A stretch of DNA of 64,000 nucleotides from Gnetum montanum (lineage: Eukaryota > Streptophyta > Gnetopsida > Gnetales > Gnetaceae). This document shows, one piece after another, positions 30,600-43,089 of this stretch (the first letter of the stretch is position 1; each line of letters starts with the position of its first letter). The notes beneath the pieces are model-generated. The model made no database searches and was not told the DNA's origin. It was given only the letters and a program-made list of their open reading frames with translations. The stretch spans positions 839,660 through 903,659 of the forward strand of contig MNCI01014205.1 in assembly GCA_015680685.1 (NCBI GenBank), given 5' to 3'. The position numbers were made by a program, and so were the translations under genes.

Positions 30600-31880
30600 G
30601 TTGGAAGGAGAAGATTCAAAAAATTGAGCACGGTTGCCCATCCGTAGAGGTATTTGTTGCATTGGCTTACTTAGGATCATGGAAAGGCTTTACCTGTTGG
30701 ATGTTGAGCAACTACTTTTTGTTTGGGATTTCAAGTTTGTATATAATCATGGCCCAGAAAGGAAAGGTTTCATAAATAATATAACACCCCTCTCACAATG
30801 TTTGGAACTTAGTTTGTTGAGGTACTTGTGTGGGGTTCGAGTAGAGAACCTTATCTCCAGGTTAAAATTTAATCCTTCTAATTCTTAGGTCATGTCATTA
30901 TTTGTTGAATGCCTTGTGCACTTCATTCAAGGACAAGGCCACTAATCAATTTTCGTCTAGTACATTTAGATTGATCAGTCTTTCTTTTTGTGCTAGATTT
31001 AGATCAAGATCTAGGTCATAGCCTATTAAAAGCGTACTAATCTTGGATTGAATTGGGAGCATTCGAAGTTTTCCATATACCAACTTATAGGAAGAGTAGG
31101 AAATAGGGAGTTTCCATGTTGAGCGGTATGCCTAAAGGGCATCATTGAGTTTTGTGCTCTAATCTCTCCTATATTTGCTAACAGTTCTTATTAGAATCTT
31201 TGTGATCTCCCTATTAGTAACCTTTACTTGACCATTGGCTTGGGCTGATAGGGTGTTGTTAATTTATTTTCAACCCCCAAGTGTTGCATGAGTTTTTGAA
31301 AAGTAGCACCTATAAAATGGGTTCCGTTGTCAGAAATTAGTGCATGTGGTACCCAAAACCTATTCATAACATTTTGTTGTACAAAAAATATAGCAGTGGA
31401 TGATGTATAGTCAATGACCACTACTGCTTTTGCCCATTTTGTGCAATAATCAACATTGATGATTATATATGCCTTTTCATTTGACATCAGTGTGATGGAA
31501 CCCACGAAATCTATGCTCATATGTAAAAGGGTTCTAGTGGTTGAATCCACTATTGAGAACCCTTCATTAATGCAGTCATCCCATCATCTCGTTAACAACA
31601 TTCACAAGGTCAAACAAATTAGTAAGCATCCCTGAAGATTATAGGCCAATAGTATCCTACCATTAGGATTTTTATGGCCATGTGTCTCTCTACATAGTGT
31701 CCCCCATAAGGACCCTCATGAGCATCTTAGAGAATGTGCAGTTGATTAGCATTAGGTACACACCAACAAACTAGGCCATCGATGGACACCCTGTAAAAAT
31801 GTCCATTGATTTTCATGAAGTGTTTAGCCTGATGAAGAAATTGTTGTTTTTTCTTGTAGTCCAAATCTTATGGAATCTCT
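30600..31880 (-). pseudogene. Element C integrase
   Basis: The zinc domain lies at about 31830-31560. The core is open at 31550-31224: MSNEKAYIIINVDYCTKWAK, the second Asp in ALISDNGTHFIGATFQKLMQ, and GVENKLTTPY. A frameshift follows. The catalytic Glu of GQVEVTNRE is Lys at 31222-31224. The tail with the RIRR/GDKVLY-type block runs to about 30600. The loss of the Glu is shared in kind with element A. Confidence 0.8.
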
Positions 31881-32460
31881 TATACGAGAAGATAAGTGAG
31901 GATGCCATTATACCATTTTGGTTATACAAGTATTTGTTCATTTATTGCATAGGTAAAGAGGAGTTCATCTAGCAATTGGTTAGAGAGTGATCTCTTCTCC
32001 TCTTTATCGTCCCATCACAACCAAGATAAGTGATCAGCAATCACATTCCCAGTTCCCTTTCGATCTACCATCATAAGATCAAATTCTTGTAAGATCACTA
32101 ACCACTGTATGACATGGGGGCTCACCATTGGCTTGTTCATTAGGAAGTAGATGACACTATGGTCAGTGTGCATAAACACTTTATATCCAAGCACATAGTG
32201 CTTGAACTTTTCTAAAGCATGCACCACCATGATTAGTTCTTTCTCTATTGTGGTGTAATTCAACTGTGCACCCACAATGCTTCAACTAATGTAGTAGATG
32301 TAATATGGATGTTTCTTGTCATCCAACTACTTAAGTACGGCTCCCAAGGCATAATTTGATGCATATGTCATGATATAAAATGATCTAGACCAATCAGGTG
32401 CTTATAGAATTGGAGTCTCTAAGAGCTTTTACTTGAGGCTCTAGAATGTATTTTCACATT
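31880..32460 (-). pseudogene. Element C RNase H
   Basis: Open at 32275-32015 on the minus strand: GAQLNYTTIEKELIMVVHAL (Glu kept), YKVFMHTDHSVIYFLMNKP (T-D-H kept), LVILQEFDLMMVDRKG and NVIADHLSWL (last Asp kept). The first Asp motif near 32360 is in a frameshifted stretch (MTYASNYALG-like). This is the best-conserved RNase H core in the window. Confidence 0.85.
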
Positions 32461-33720
32461 CATTGGTCTAGATGAATGGAGCATCTTTTTTTTGTTAGCT
32501 TGACCAATGGTTTTGTGATCTTAGAGAAATTCTCTATGAATCGTTGGTAGTTACAAGTGTGTCCAAGGAATGACCGAACATATTTTACAGTTTTTGGTTG
32601 ATGGGTGATTCCTTGGATTAACCTTATTTTTTTAGGGTCTACCTCGATCCCTTCATGCAAAATTCTGTGCCACAATATAATACCTTCTTGGATCATGAGA
32701 TTGCTCTTCTTCCAATTGAGCCAACCATTCGTCTCTACATATCTTTTAAGCACTTGCTTAAGGTGGTCCAAGGCTTGCTCAAATGTAGCATCATAAGTAA
32801 AGAAGTCATCCATAAAGAATTTCACTCTGCTACTGATTTATTGCTGAAAGATGCTTAAGACTAGACATTGGAAAGTGGCAAGAGCATTGCACAAACCAAA
32901 AGACATCTTGTGATATGCAAAAGTCCCACAAGGACTTGTGAATGTTATTTTGGCCAAATCTTCTAATGCAATCTAGATTTGGTTATAGCCACTATAACCA
33001 TATGAAAAACTATAATAGCAATGCTTAGATATGGTGTCAAACACCTCATCAATGAATGACAATGGAAAATGATCTTTGAATGTTGAAATGTTTAACAACC
33101 TGGAGTTGATACAAACTTTCCATTTGCCACCTCTCTTTGGCACTATCATGTGGGGGTTAACCCACTTGCTATCTGCAATGGGGTAGATGAACCCTTCCTT
33201 AAGGAGTTGCTCAATATCCTCTTTGACAATTTACTTTAATTTTGGATTCAACCACCATTGTGGTTGCCTCCTTAGCTTCATGGATGGATCAGTATAAATG
33301 CAGTGTTGGCATATCCATGGATCAATTCAAGTAAGTTCAGGATATGACCAAGCAAAGGCTCTTAGCCATCTGCTGACCACTTTCAACAGTTTTTTTTTTT
33401 GCTCAGGAGCAAGTTTGGCATTAAGTATGACCACCTTACCATTTTTGAAGAATGCATATTCTAGGCTGGCAGGTAGAGTTTTCAACTCTAGGGGCTCTTG
33501 TTTGAAATTATCAGGGATCTCTAACTCTTCCCAATTGGTATCATTGTTTTAATTATTAGAGAGTTGGTGATGAACTTTCTCCAGTTCATCCATGCCTACG
33601 ACATAAGCACATCTCAAGGACTTAGTAAATTCCATGCACATTGTGCTGCTTTCAGAATCAGCGGTCAGCCACTAGGTGTCCTCTTGTTTTGTGGATACTA
33701 TGTACAGATACCTTTGAATA
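32460..33720 (-). pseudogene. Element C reverse transcriptase and linker
   Basis: Minus strand: linker LELKTLPASLEYAFFKNGK (about 33490-33430), then EQLLKEGFIYPIADSKWVN, KRGGKWKVCI, YGYSGYNQI, TFTSPCGTFAYHKMSFGLCN and the catalytic F-M-D-D (32816-32805) intact, unlike A and D. The open 32825-32460 stretch continues with LNWKKSNLMIQEGI and [21 protein letters not shown] few stops remain. Of all pol copies here this RT is closest to intact. Confidence 0.88.
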
Positions 33721-34200
33721 TCTACTTCCCGTACACACTACCTACATGCAAAAATAAATGCTTGTTTCAAAGACTAAATTTTCTACATGTAATTGCACCT
33801 TGTATCACTGTACACAATGCATGGAACTTGCTTCTTCTTGATCTTTCCAAATTCATTTTTCTTAGATATCTCCAGGGAAAGATCTGTGATGCCCATTCTC
33901 GCATCAACAGTGCTTAGCCATGCCCTTCCAATAATGATTTGGAAGTCCCCCTTACAGTTCTCAACCTTGATTACTAGGTAATCAACAAGATAAGACCACC
34001 CACAAGCAATGGTTACAATGTCTTCTACCAATTTCAATGAAAAAGTAATGGACTAGTCTGCCAATTCCAATAGGATATTACTCTTCTTGAGAGGCGGTAG
34101 GTTCTAGGTAGTATACATCTCATAAGAAATCAAGTTCACATTAGAACCTAAATCAAGAAGAGCTTTACATGGTTCATTCCTAGAAATTTGCAAATAGATA
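33720..34200 (-). pseudogene. Element C aspartic protease
   Basis: Active site D-L-G at 34154-34146 in ALLDLGSNVNLISYEMYTT. After a frameshift the open 34037-33783 stretch reads KLVEDIVTIACGWSYLVDYL, IIIGRAWLSTVDARMGITDL and KKKQVPCIVYSDTRCNY, aligned with A residue for residue over long runs. Confidence 0.82.
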
Positions 34201-36778
34201 AGAGGACTCTTAGGATCAACTAATTTCCTAGGAAGGTTGCCAGTCTAGATCCATTCAGAAATGACATGAGTGAGCATAATAGTATGGATGGACAACATTT
34301 GGTTTGAAGGGTTTCCAATGGAATGGTTTGTAAAGGATGAGGTAGGAGTAGGGTGAACAATTGCCTAAGTTTTTGAGTGCTTAGTACAACTATTGGGTTA
34401 AAAAATGATCTTTTAAGAGCATGAGGTTCTAAACCACTCGGTTGATTAACTGGTTTCAAATTGATGGCCTTAGTAGTATTGTGTTGCTATGATTGAGCTA
34501 GAAGTTCACCTTGCATGGATGGAGTAGACGGTAGTCGCATTGAGGGTGGAGGAACATGTGCAAGAATAGGAGGAGGGTAGGAATGGAATGTGATATCCCT
34601 CTTGGAATGTGGAGAATGAGTTCTCTATTATTTAGGAGGATAGAAGTGATGTTGGAAATGAGAAACATGACTAGAAGAGTCATGTGGAGATAGGGGTTGC
34701 TGAACATAATAGCCATATGGATCTGCTTGCCTGTAAGGTTAGCCTTGATGGTGGCATCCCCTAAAACTATGGTTGTTGCCACTATTGATACTACTTGTAT
34801 GATTGTGGTGGAGTTCCACATGGATAATGGAACTACTTAGGATTACCTTGAGGATAAGGTAATCTTTTGGATGTTTTTCTTTTTACTAGTTATGGGTTTA
34901 GAGCATACATATAGGACTCTTGTAAGTGTGACACGATGGGGCAACATCCGTTAGGATGTTCATATTGTTAGATGTCACACCCACCATCATCATCTAATTC
35001 AGTTTCCATAATTTCCTATACGACAACAAGCTTACCCTTACCGCTTTGATTAGCAGATTTAGTTTCCTTTTGCCTCCTACAGTCACAATTACTACTTTAT
35101 TCTTTAGACTCTTCAAAAATTTTGAAAACAACTTAAAATATGTTATCCATAAAGTCCCACAAATAATCTACCTTAGCCAAAATTTTAGAGGTAAAATTTT
35201 GAATCGGCAAGGTTTTTCAATCACCACCTCATCAAGTGATGAGTCCTCCTCACTATCCCAAAATGGGACCTCCCTCTTATGAATAGAAGGATCTCAAGTG
35301 TATTCTTTTGTACTTTTATGTTTTCTCAACTCTTCTTCTTCTTTTTCTACCTTCTTAATCAACCTTTGGATCTAATGGGCTCTTAACTCTAATAGTCTTC
35401 CTTAGGCATAGATCCTAAGAGTTCTTCTCATTTTAGATCGAAGCCCATCTATGATGTGGTAAAGTTGTTCCTACTGAGAGAAATCATGGCTAGGGAATCA
35501 GTGTAATAAGGAATAATATCTGCCCATGGCAGCATCCAAGGACTCATGTGTTCCTTACTTTCATCCCTAGATCTGTCTTCTTAGATTAGACACTTGGGAG
35601 TACATTTGACACTTATTGTTGAATAGTTCAAGTATGGTACTCCATCTATAGATTGATTCCGATTTCAAGCATGGGTACTAGCTTTATGCTTCTTTGATGA
35701 GTGTCCTAAGAAACAACTTAAGGTTTTGCCAATCATTTTCTATGTTTTGTAAGACATAGGCATAGTGAAAAGCCTAAAGATGGTTTTGTGGGTAGGAGTT
35801 ATATCCCTCCTCAAACTTGGGATGTTGTTCATATCTAATCGCTTGATCCTACTATCTTTCATATGGCTTATTGAAATTCTCATTGCCTTTGTGATGTTTA
35901 GCATGCTTCGGGTGGTGAGCAAAGACTCATCGTATCCATGACATTGGTGCCTACAATGCCCTCTGCTACCTCTTCCTTCATGGTGATGGGCCTCTCTTCA
36001 ATGCCTATGCCCTAGATCTTGACTTGCTTGACTATCCCTACAATCATCTTGGTCTCTTCAGTCACCTCTATCATGATCACATCCTTAGAAATTTCATTTA
36101 GAGCTAGAAGAAAAAGAATATGACGATGAAGGTGAAGAAGGAGGAGGACTAACATCATTAGGGTGCTTACCACCCCCTCTTTGGTGGTTGCAGCCACGTT
36201 CATGATCATGGTTCTTGCCTATATCTTTGCCATGACTCTCCTTCTTGGATCCCCCTTTGTCATCAAATTTGTTCTTGCCAGAATAAGGATTATGTATTGT
36301 GGACTACAACTTCTAGTTTTGACCTCCTTTACCAAAGTCAAAGAGAGGAGTCTCTTTGTATGGAAAACCCCCAGGGAAGGGTTCTACATATTTTTGGTAC
36401 ATCAAGAATGGGGAATCATAGACCACTTCCCCTTCACATATTCATAATGGTACTCTAGTTGTCGAACCCTCAAATGTTGTGCATTGGTGGCATGATAATC
36501 CCTAGCATCACTATCTTGTACAATGTATTTAGCATGAAGCCCTTGCATGCCCAATTGCATAAGAGTTTGGTGGACCATTGCAAGAATGGATAGATTAGGC
36601 AATAACACAATGATGTCCTTCATGTCTTGCCACTACAATTGTTCATCCTAGTGTAGGATGATGGTGAAATTGGGTACATACCCATCAAGATGAGCATTAT
36701 CACTCTATAATTCTAAGGCACCTACTGATTTACTCCATCAGACTTGGGTGGAGAATCACTCCTGTGAGAAGAAGACAT
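34200..36778 (-). pseudogene. Element C gag
   Basis: The minus-strand start MSSSHRSDSPPKSDGVN is at 36778, 160 bases after the PBS. An N-terminal block contains MQLGMQGLHAKYIVQDSDAR (36550 region). A Ser-rich linker and basic RDH-rich stretch (36200-35950) precede the gag core with LDMNNIP, NHLQAF and WYPCLKSESIYRWST. A zinc knuckle follows at 34979-34941 (C-D-I-stop-QYEHPNGCCP; second Cys lost). A Pro/His/Ser-rich tail leads to protease. Gag would package the RNA. Many stops are present. Confidence 0.75.
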
Positions 36779-36920
36779 CTTATATTAGAAGATAAGAAAT
36801 GTAGTGTTCTTTTTTATAATTGTTGTACTTATTTTAATGTATGATATAACTTTAGGATTTGTTCCAATAATGTTAAATAATTTTTCACTAAATCTTAGAA
36901 GCGTAGGTAACAAACTAAAG

Positions 36921-36940
36921 GTCCCTGGCAACGGTGTTAA
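36921..36940 (-). other. Element C primer-binding site, tRNA-Asp type
   Basis: The minus strand after the LTR reads TTAACACCGTTGCCAGGGAC. It resembles TGGCGCCGTTGCCGGGGATC, the complement of the plant tRNA-Asp 3' end and the usual Athila/Tat PBS, with the CCGTTGCC core unchanged. Confidence 0.65.
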
Positions 36941-37837
36941 TGATGAGCGGCAAGTATACCGTATGCCCAACCATACAAATTACAAGCATTCATGTGCAAT
37001 CTAGTCAAATTTCGCAGACCTTAAGTTCCTAAGTACATTGGTTCTAGGAAGTAAAATCTAATCGTGATGATCATTGTCTTTCCAACTACACTTGTGAAGC
37101 TTAGTTGTATGGTTAAGTGTGATTGGGGCACATTATTCACCTATGATTAATAACAAGTTGAAACTCAATTTATTAACCAATTTAACTAATCATATTGATA
37201 ATTAATAACTATCCTAACATAAGCACTTGATCCCACTTTCTATACACATCCTGAATGCATACAACACTCTTCGGTTACCAAGTGTTAAGTGTTGCTGGGA
37301 TTACCAAGCATTGTATGTTATGCTAAAAGTGGTCGTACTTATGTGTTTAATATATTTAGCTTAATTAGTTAATTAATTAAACTCTTCCTTATCTTATTTA
37401 ATTATGTAATTAATGAAAATAGTAATGCAAAAGCAAATCATTAATCTATTCCAAGTGATGCAAGGTTTGATCAAAAGGCTTGTCTTTATTACCATTTACA
37501 TTGATGTGCTTAGGTACATTAGTACTGAAATAAAGATCCATATAGTTTCTAACTCCTGCTGTAGGCACTCAGAAAATATTTTAACTTTCAAATGACAAAA
37601 TTGCAAGAGCTCTACTACAACTATGATAAGACTTCTCACAAACATGATCGATGAGTGCATATTTATAGTCTTTATTGTGGAGCTGCGTCAATGGGGCCTC
37701 ATAAACATAGCAAACACTACGCCGATGCAACCCCATCAATGGGGCAACACCATGTTGACAGGGTTGGGTTGATGGGGACCCATCGACACAACCCCATCAA
37801 CAAGGGCCCATTGATGTGACACTTTAACACTTCATCA
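36941..37837 (-). repeat. Shared LTR: 5' LTR of element C and 3' LTR of element D
   Basis: An 897-base LTR with complete ends (TGATGAAGTG at 37837, CGCTCATCA at 36941 on the minus strand). A PBS follows it at 36940 and a PPT precedes it at 37838, so it borders an internal region on both sides. U3 has class I repeats (37684-37830: accccatcaatggggc and others). TATTTATA (TATA complement) is at 37660-37667. Confidence 0.9.
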
Positions 37838-38037
37838 TACCCCCACGATTGAATGAAAACTTGTCTTCTAATTCCATTACAAAATTAAGAAGGTACGGGA
37901 TTATTAATTGACTCTTGATATAACAAACTAACATAACAAAACTGACAACAAAACTGAGTGTCTAAGTGTATAGATCGACATCATTACAAAAATTTATGGT
38001 GTTCATGACACAAAATTGAACACCATGACATGACTAC

Positions 38038-40946
38038 TTAGATTGGATAGCATATCCTCTGATGGCCTAAAGATGGTTGAGAAGATCAAACATTCCTAGA
38101 CTGTGGAGGCTCTTGAGGTTCTAAAGGACCTTCACTAGCTCCCAGTGTGCACAATGGCTGAGGAGGCTGTGGCTATTCTATTGCGGCTCCTACCTCTAGT
38201 GGAAGGTGAAAGGCATCCAATAATGCCTTCATCTTCTTCTCCTTGCTCTAGGAATCATTCACAATCCATGTGGCATTGCTAATGTGGGCTACAATGGGGA
38301 TATCCCATCGGTAGGGCATTATTGGGAATAGCTTTTTGATGTTGACGAACCAGGTAGTGAATTGTTTACGTTCGACATTAAATGCCTTGACTATGTTTTG
38401 TAGCTCCTGGTAGTCATTCATTCTTTTGGCCAAGCTCATGGAAATGGATCTCTGAATGGTATATTTGCCCTTGAGAATCTTAAGTACAACATTTGCCTCT
38501 GCAAGCTTTTACTTAGTGTCCTTGTGGTGCTTGAACTCAACCTCATACAACAAGTATGAGCTAGCCATCTACTTTTCTAGTTCAAACCACAATCATCCAC
38601 TAGTCAACATAGCCAAATTTACATATCGAAGATTGGCATGCTCCATATGTTTAGTCATCTCCTCTATCTATAACTCCTTTAGGGAAATTTCTCCTTTATT
38701 GTATCGATCAATCCCCTTAATGATGGGTTGCCATAATTTTCATCCTTGTTGGAGTTATTGGAGGGTTTCGTTCATCTTTGCCTTTGTCACTTGGATGTGT
38801 TTCTCATTTATTTCCTTCTGTAGGCTGACTTGGTCTTTGTAGTAATCCTTGACTCTTAAAATTGAGAGCTGTGATTTCCAAGGAACTACCTCTATTGTAG
38901 GCTTTTGGCAAAGGGCATGGACCTCCTCCATGAAGAGGTTTCTATTTTCAGGTACTAATCTCCTTAACTCTATATTTGCTCTAACTAGTTTCTCCTATGG
39001 TTGATGGATAAAATCAGGCAACTACTATTTATGCACATCAACATTTTGCAAGAGATGATTTTCTACAATTAGCTGCACATTCTCTTGGTGGATCAGATCT
39101 AAGGCCTTCTAAATTTTATGCTAGATGGCCTCTACCAAGGATTGGTAGAAAACCATTGTCTCCATTGCACCCTCAACCCCTTTCAGCCTAGTGTGAAGCT
39201 ATTCAAGAGCTTCATCTCTTATCAATGCTAGGTTAAGACATGCAAGGTTGGTAGACTGGGCCCTTCATCCAGCAACCTCCACAAGTAAGCATTCATTCAG
39301 CTCCTTAGCTTTTTTGAGTTGCCTTTCCAAAATAATATTCTTGCCCCTTGCCTCTAGCAGCTCTGATTAAGTTGTAGTTACACTATCTGAAAAGTCAAAG
39401 ACATATAGAAGTAGTTTCCCAATTCCTACTAGTTGTTCTAGTAGTATTTCATGCTATGTTGTGCTTAATTTACCACTTATGGTCCCTACGGATGTCTACA
39501 ATCTTTAAGTGTTGTAATATTTGGTATAGATGTTGCATGTGCATTGAGTGTCTCAACGATTCTATCAGCAACCACCTCTGCTGCCATCTCTTGCCCTTAG
39601 TGTTTCTTCACCAGTACTGTTTCCCCCTCACCCTCCTCTAAGCACACTGAAAAGGTCATGATGTTCCTTAAGATCTCTAGGACTTATTGCTATTCTGAGA
39701 GAGATACCATTACCTCTCTAGTGATAGGATTTAACCTTGTTGACAATTGCATTTGTTGGGCAAAGAAAATGGGTCCACTTCCCCCCATCAAGTTGACTAT
39801 TTGGGTCGTCTCATTCAAGTGACTCATTGCAGGGCAGTACATAGATGGGTCTCCACCACTCATGCTTGTTTGTTGCTCTTGCTCGCTCAAGAGCCATTCT
39901 CAGAACTCATGCAACCATTGAGATGTTGTAGCAACATCTGGCACTATTTTCTGAATGGTACGTAGAGATGGTGGCTGCTTCTCCTCTTCTTAGATTATTA
40001 TTGTACGAGTTTTATCCTTCAACATATCAGCCCAATTAGTAGTTGGAGCATGTTGGACAACATCATTAGTATAGCAAACTATTCCTCCCCTTCGGCATAG
40101 TTTTTTGATTAGGCATAGAAAGGGGAGTGCCTTCCTTCCATGTTCATTCTTCTTAAACTGCTTCTCTATCTTTAGATAGATTAGCTATGAAAGTATGACT
40201 AGGAATCGTTTACTCAGAGAGACACATGCATGGGCAGAAAAGGTAGTGATCTTGCTAGACCTTACCATGGTATTTAGGTGATAGGACACAATCTTGTAAT
40301 GGATTTTTTCTACCAATGTGAGCACATTGTACTCCTTGTAGTTGAAACCATAACATTATTGAACCCATTTCTTTTTGATGTTGGGGTTTGCTTACATCAA
40401 AATCTCGACGAGATTCTTCTTAGTTTGAGGCAACCCAAGTGCCTTTGCAATGGCTTGCATTGATTAAGACACTAAAATATCCTTGATCTTGACCATTAAA
40501 TCTACCTGCTTATTGTTCCAATATAGGAATGTCTCTCCCATATATCACTACTCTCTAGAAGTGATAATTGAACACATAGGAGAGGTCTCCAGTTGGTCCT
40601 ATACCTCTTTAGGTGCTTGCTCCAAGAAAGAGCCAAGGTTTAACTCTTTGAGCACTGTCTTCTGGACCTCCCTTGATCTGATTTGATTTAGGTAGGCTTC
40701 CATCAAGGTCACCTCAAGGTTTAGTTGTTGAGTTGATACCTCAACCTAGTGGAAATGTTCTATTGTTGCCACCTGTTCTGAAATTTGATGAATAAACTTC
40801 ACTTCGACCTCTTCCCTAAGAGGTCCTATGACATGGGTTGTAATTAGATCTTCCTAGGCTCGTTCTTGGCCTCTTCTCATTTTTGGTCATTTTTCCCTTG
40901 GTTGATATAGTCCTCCTTCTTGTGTATGTTTGCCTTTTGGTGCCAT
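38038..40946 (-). pseudogene. Element D ORF3
   Basis: Start MAPKGKHTQEGG at 40946. N-domain: SREVQKTVLKELNLGSFLEQ, SREWYMGETFLYWNN and IAKALGLPQT. The middle has KIHYKIVSYHLNTMVRSSKI, aligned with RVYSKIASYHLNPTVRPSKI in A. Long coiled coil between about 39400 and 38400, with ELQNIVKAFNVERK and a C-terminal block MPYRWDIPIVAHISNATWIV (38439-38248). About 970 codons, the longest copy. Stops are mostly TAG/TAA at former Gln or Trp codons. Preceded by an internal promoter-like block at 41386-41540. Confidence 0.62.
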
Positions 40947-41385
40947 CTATGGTCACAACACAATCGTGGATTAGTAGATATAATGCATAACTTAAAATTT
41001 TTGGATATCTTATCTCGTTAATTAGCTACACATGGCTATGGTTGGACCATGGTAGATTGAATATTTTTTTATTATTTTATTTTATTAATTAATTTTTATT
41101 GTAAGTATTACCGAAGCTCATTGGAAAGGTTTAACTCTTGTAATTTGGTGTTTTAATGATGATTTCTTAGTTAAACCTTTATGGGAGTTAGAAAAATGAC
41201 GAGAAATTTTTTGTAAAAAAAATGGCACATTTGTGGCCCCCACGACTTAGAGCTTACCTTTAGGAGCTATAGGGTCAAAGAACAAAGTAATTTGAACAAA
41301 CAATTAGGAAGTTATGGGCTCTTAAAATTGCAAAAACTCCTTGGACGTTTATGAGCAAGTGTGAAAATTTCTAAGGGGGGTCTTG

Positions 41386-41540
41386 CATATATATAGTATT
41401 TTTATGTTGCATCAACGGGGCCACATATACAAGGCCTCATATATGCATGGGCTTCATTGAAGGGGCCACATATAGAAGGCCTCGTATATGTATGAGCTCC
41501 ATCGATGGGGCCTCGTTTATGGGGTTCATAAACAAAATTT
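41386..41540 (-). promoter_or_regulatory. Element D internal promoter-like block before ORF3
   Basis: TATA complement CATATATATAGT (41386-41397), then class I motifs: gcatcaacggggcc (41409), catcgatggggcctcg (41500) and ttcataaac (41525). Two 45-base tandem units start GGGGCCACATATA (41417 and 41462). The shared LTR U3 carries the related gtcaatggggcctcataaac (37686). It lies about 440 bases before the ORF3 start. Confidence 0.52.
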
Positions 41541-42312
41541 TCAAACTTGAATATTATGAAAAATACACTGAATTTTCAAATGAATTTAGGATCCATGGAG
41601 TTCCAACAAAGCCAAGAATATGATGAAATCATTGAAGAGGATTCTTATAAGCTCAAAAATTCAAAATTCTGATAGAGAATGTGTGAATTGAAGAAAATAA
41701 TTAAAGGAGCACATAGTCAAAAAATGGATGTACCAAAGATTCTAATTACAATAATGTCAAAGGATAAGGGGCTTAATGAACCTAACCAAAAGATATGCAA
41801 GTGGATCCTCCCCATAACAGGAACATGCCTTGTCTGTCCTTACATAACCTCAACCTAAGGAGTTCGTGGATCCCATAGGTGATTAATGGTTTATGAAAGT
41901 TAAGGATCAAAACTTGGAAGATTCTACCAAAGAATTGAAGTACTTTAGGCAAAGACACACCAGCAGTGAGGTGAGTTATGTGTAGCATGGATGGATGATG
42001 GAGAACGTGAAATCGAGTTCCAAATTGAGGTTATAAGAAGTCCCTTTTGGATTTGTGATTAAATGACCTAAGAAGATCCATCCTTAGTCTAGACCAAAAC
42101 CAATTACTTTCAGTGACTTTGCATCATTGCTCCAAGACTAATCCATCCCCTTGAGATAAAAAAGTGCTTCCATAGAACAACCACCATTCCTTAAAGAGAA
42201 GAAAAGATAAGCAGGAAGTGAGAGAGGGCCTTAGTTAGAGGGGACCTTCAGGCATGGGTAACATGTCTTTCTAGTCCCATAACTAGTGCTTGTAGCCTGT
42301 TTATTTGTCTAA

Positions 42313-42428
42313 GGGATATGCTTTGAATTCCCATCATGTTTTTCTTTCTTTTATTCTTTTTATTATTTTATTTTTATTTTTTCGTGTTATTATTATTTTT
42401 TAAATTTTTCAATGAGAACTACACCATG
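42313..42428 (-). repeat. Foldback element, copy D
   Basis: On the sense strand the inner stem is TTCTCAT/ATGGGAA (42418-42412 with 42334-42328), paired through one U-G wobble. The outer stem is decayed because the CACACC side reads CATATCCC. The loop is A/T-rich. Confidence 0.55.
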
Positions 42429-43089
42429 TAAAGACTTATTTAACTTTGTGTTTATGGTCAACATGGAACAGTAAAAAATCCATGAAAACACTTATGCACC
42501 TAAGTTAGTAGAAGAGTACAAGAGAATTCCCTTGAAGTCACACCCTGTGCAAACCTTTGAATCCCTCCTAATTCTAGAAACCACAAAGGTTAAAAATTAT
42601 TAAAGGTTTATTTAATGAAAGGGACCTCATATTCCCAAAACAAGGAAAACCATCGATTTTTGTGGATGGGTGGATGTCATGGATTCATTGCCTGTTCCAT
42701 GAAAAAGAAACCATGTCTTAGCCAACAATACAAAAATTTTAAAAAAAATAGAAGCCAGACATATTAGCAAACAGAAACATTAAGCACAAACCACCATTAG
42801 AAACAACTACAACACCATTGTGTCTTGTTGCCACGAAGCACATTTATTAACAAAAATTAGAAAATCATACTAAAATAAAGTAAAGTATGTAAGAAAGTGT
42901 AAAATAATTAAGAAATATTTAAATGTACTAATGATGGTGTAAAACAAAAAATGGTGTAAAATAGGAAAAAATTTTAAAATAAAAAAGGTATAAAATAAAT
43001 AATTTTTCAAAAAAAATAAAAATGTATAAAATAAAAATTAAAAAAAATGAGGAGTCATGTATATGGTTAGCATGGATGGAAATTTCCCT

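Larger units (their letters stand above)
28624..30600 (-). other. Element C post-pol region, no gene
   Basis: The ORF3 leader (28624-28926), promoter-like block (28927-29010), a spacer matching 41230-41720 in D, the conserved motif GCATGAGCAACATGTCTTTC (29750-29769), the hairpin (29808-29924) and A/T-rich DNA to the integrase tail. Open frames here are short and not conserved. Confidence 0.7.
25294..37837 (-). mobile_element. Element C: near full-length gypsy element with ORF3
   Basis: On the minus strand: 5' LTR (37837-36941), PBS (36940-36921), gag (36778-34200), protease, RT, RNase H, integrase (to about 30600), post-pol region, ORF3 (28623-26352), PPT (26135-26125) and 3' LTR (26124-25294). 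Its 5' LTR is at the same time the 3' LTR of element D, because a D-type PPT lies directly on its other side. It gives the clearest full map of the family, about 12.5 kb. Confidence 0.9.
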
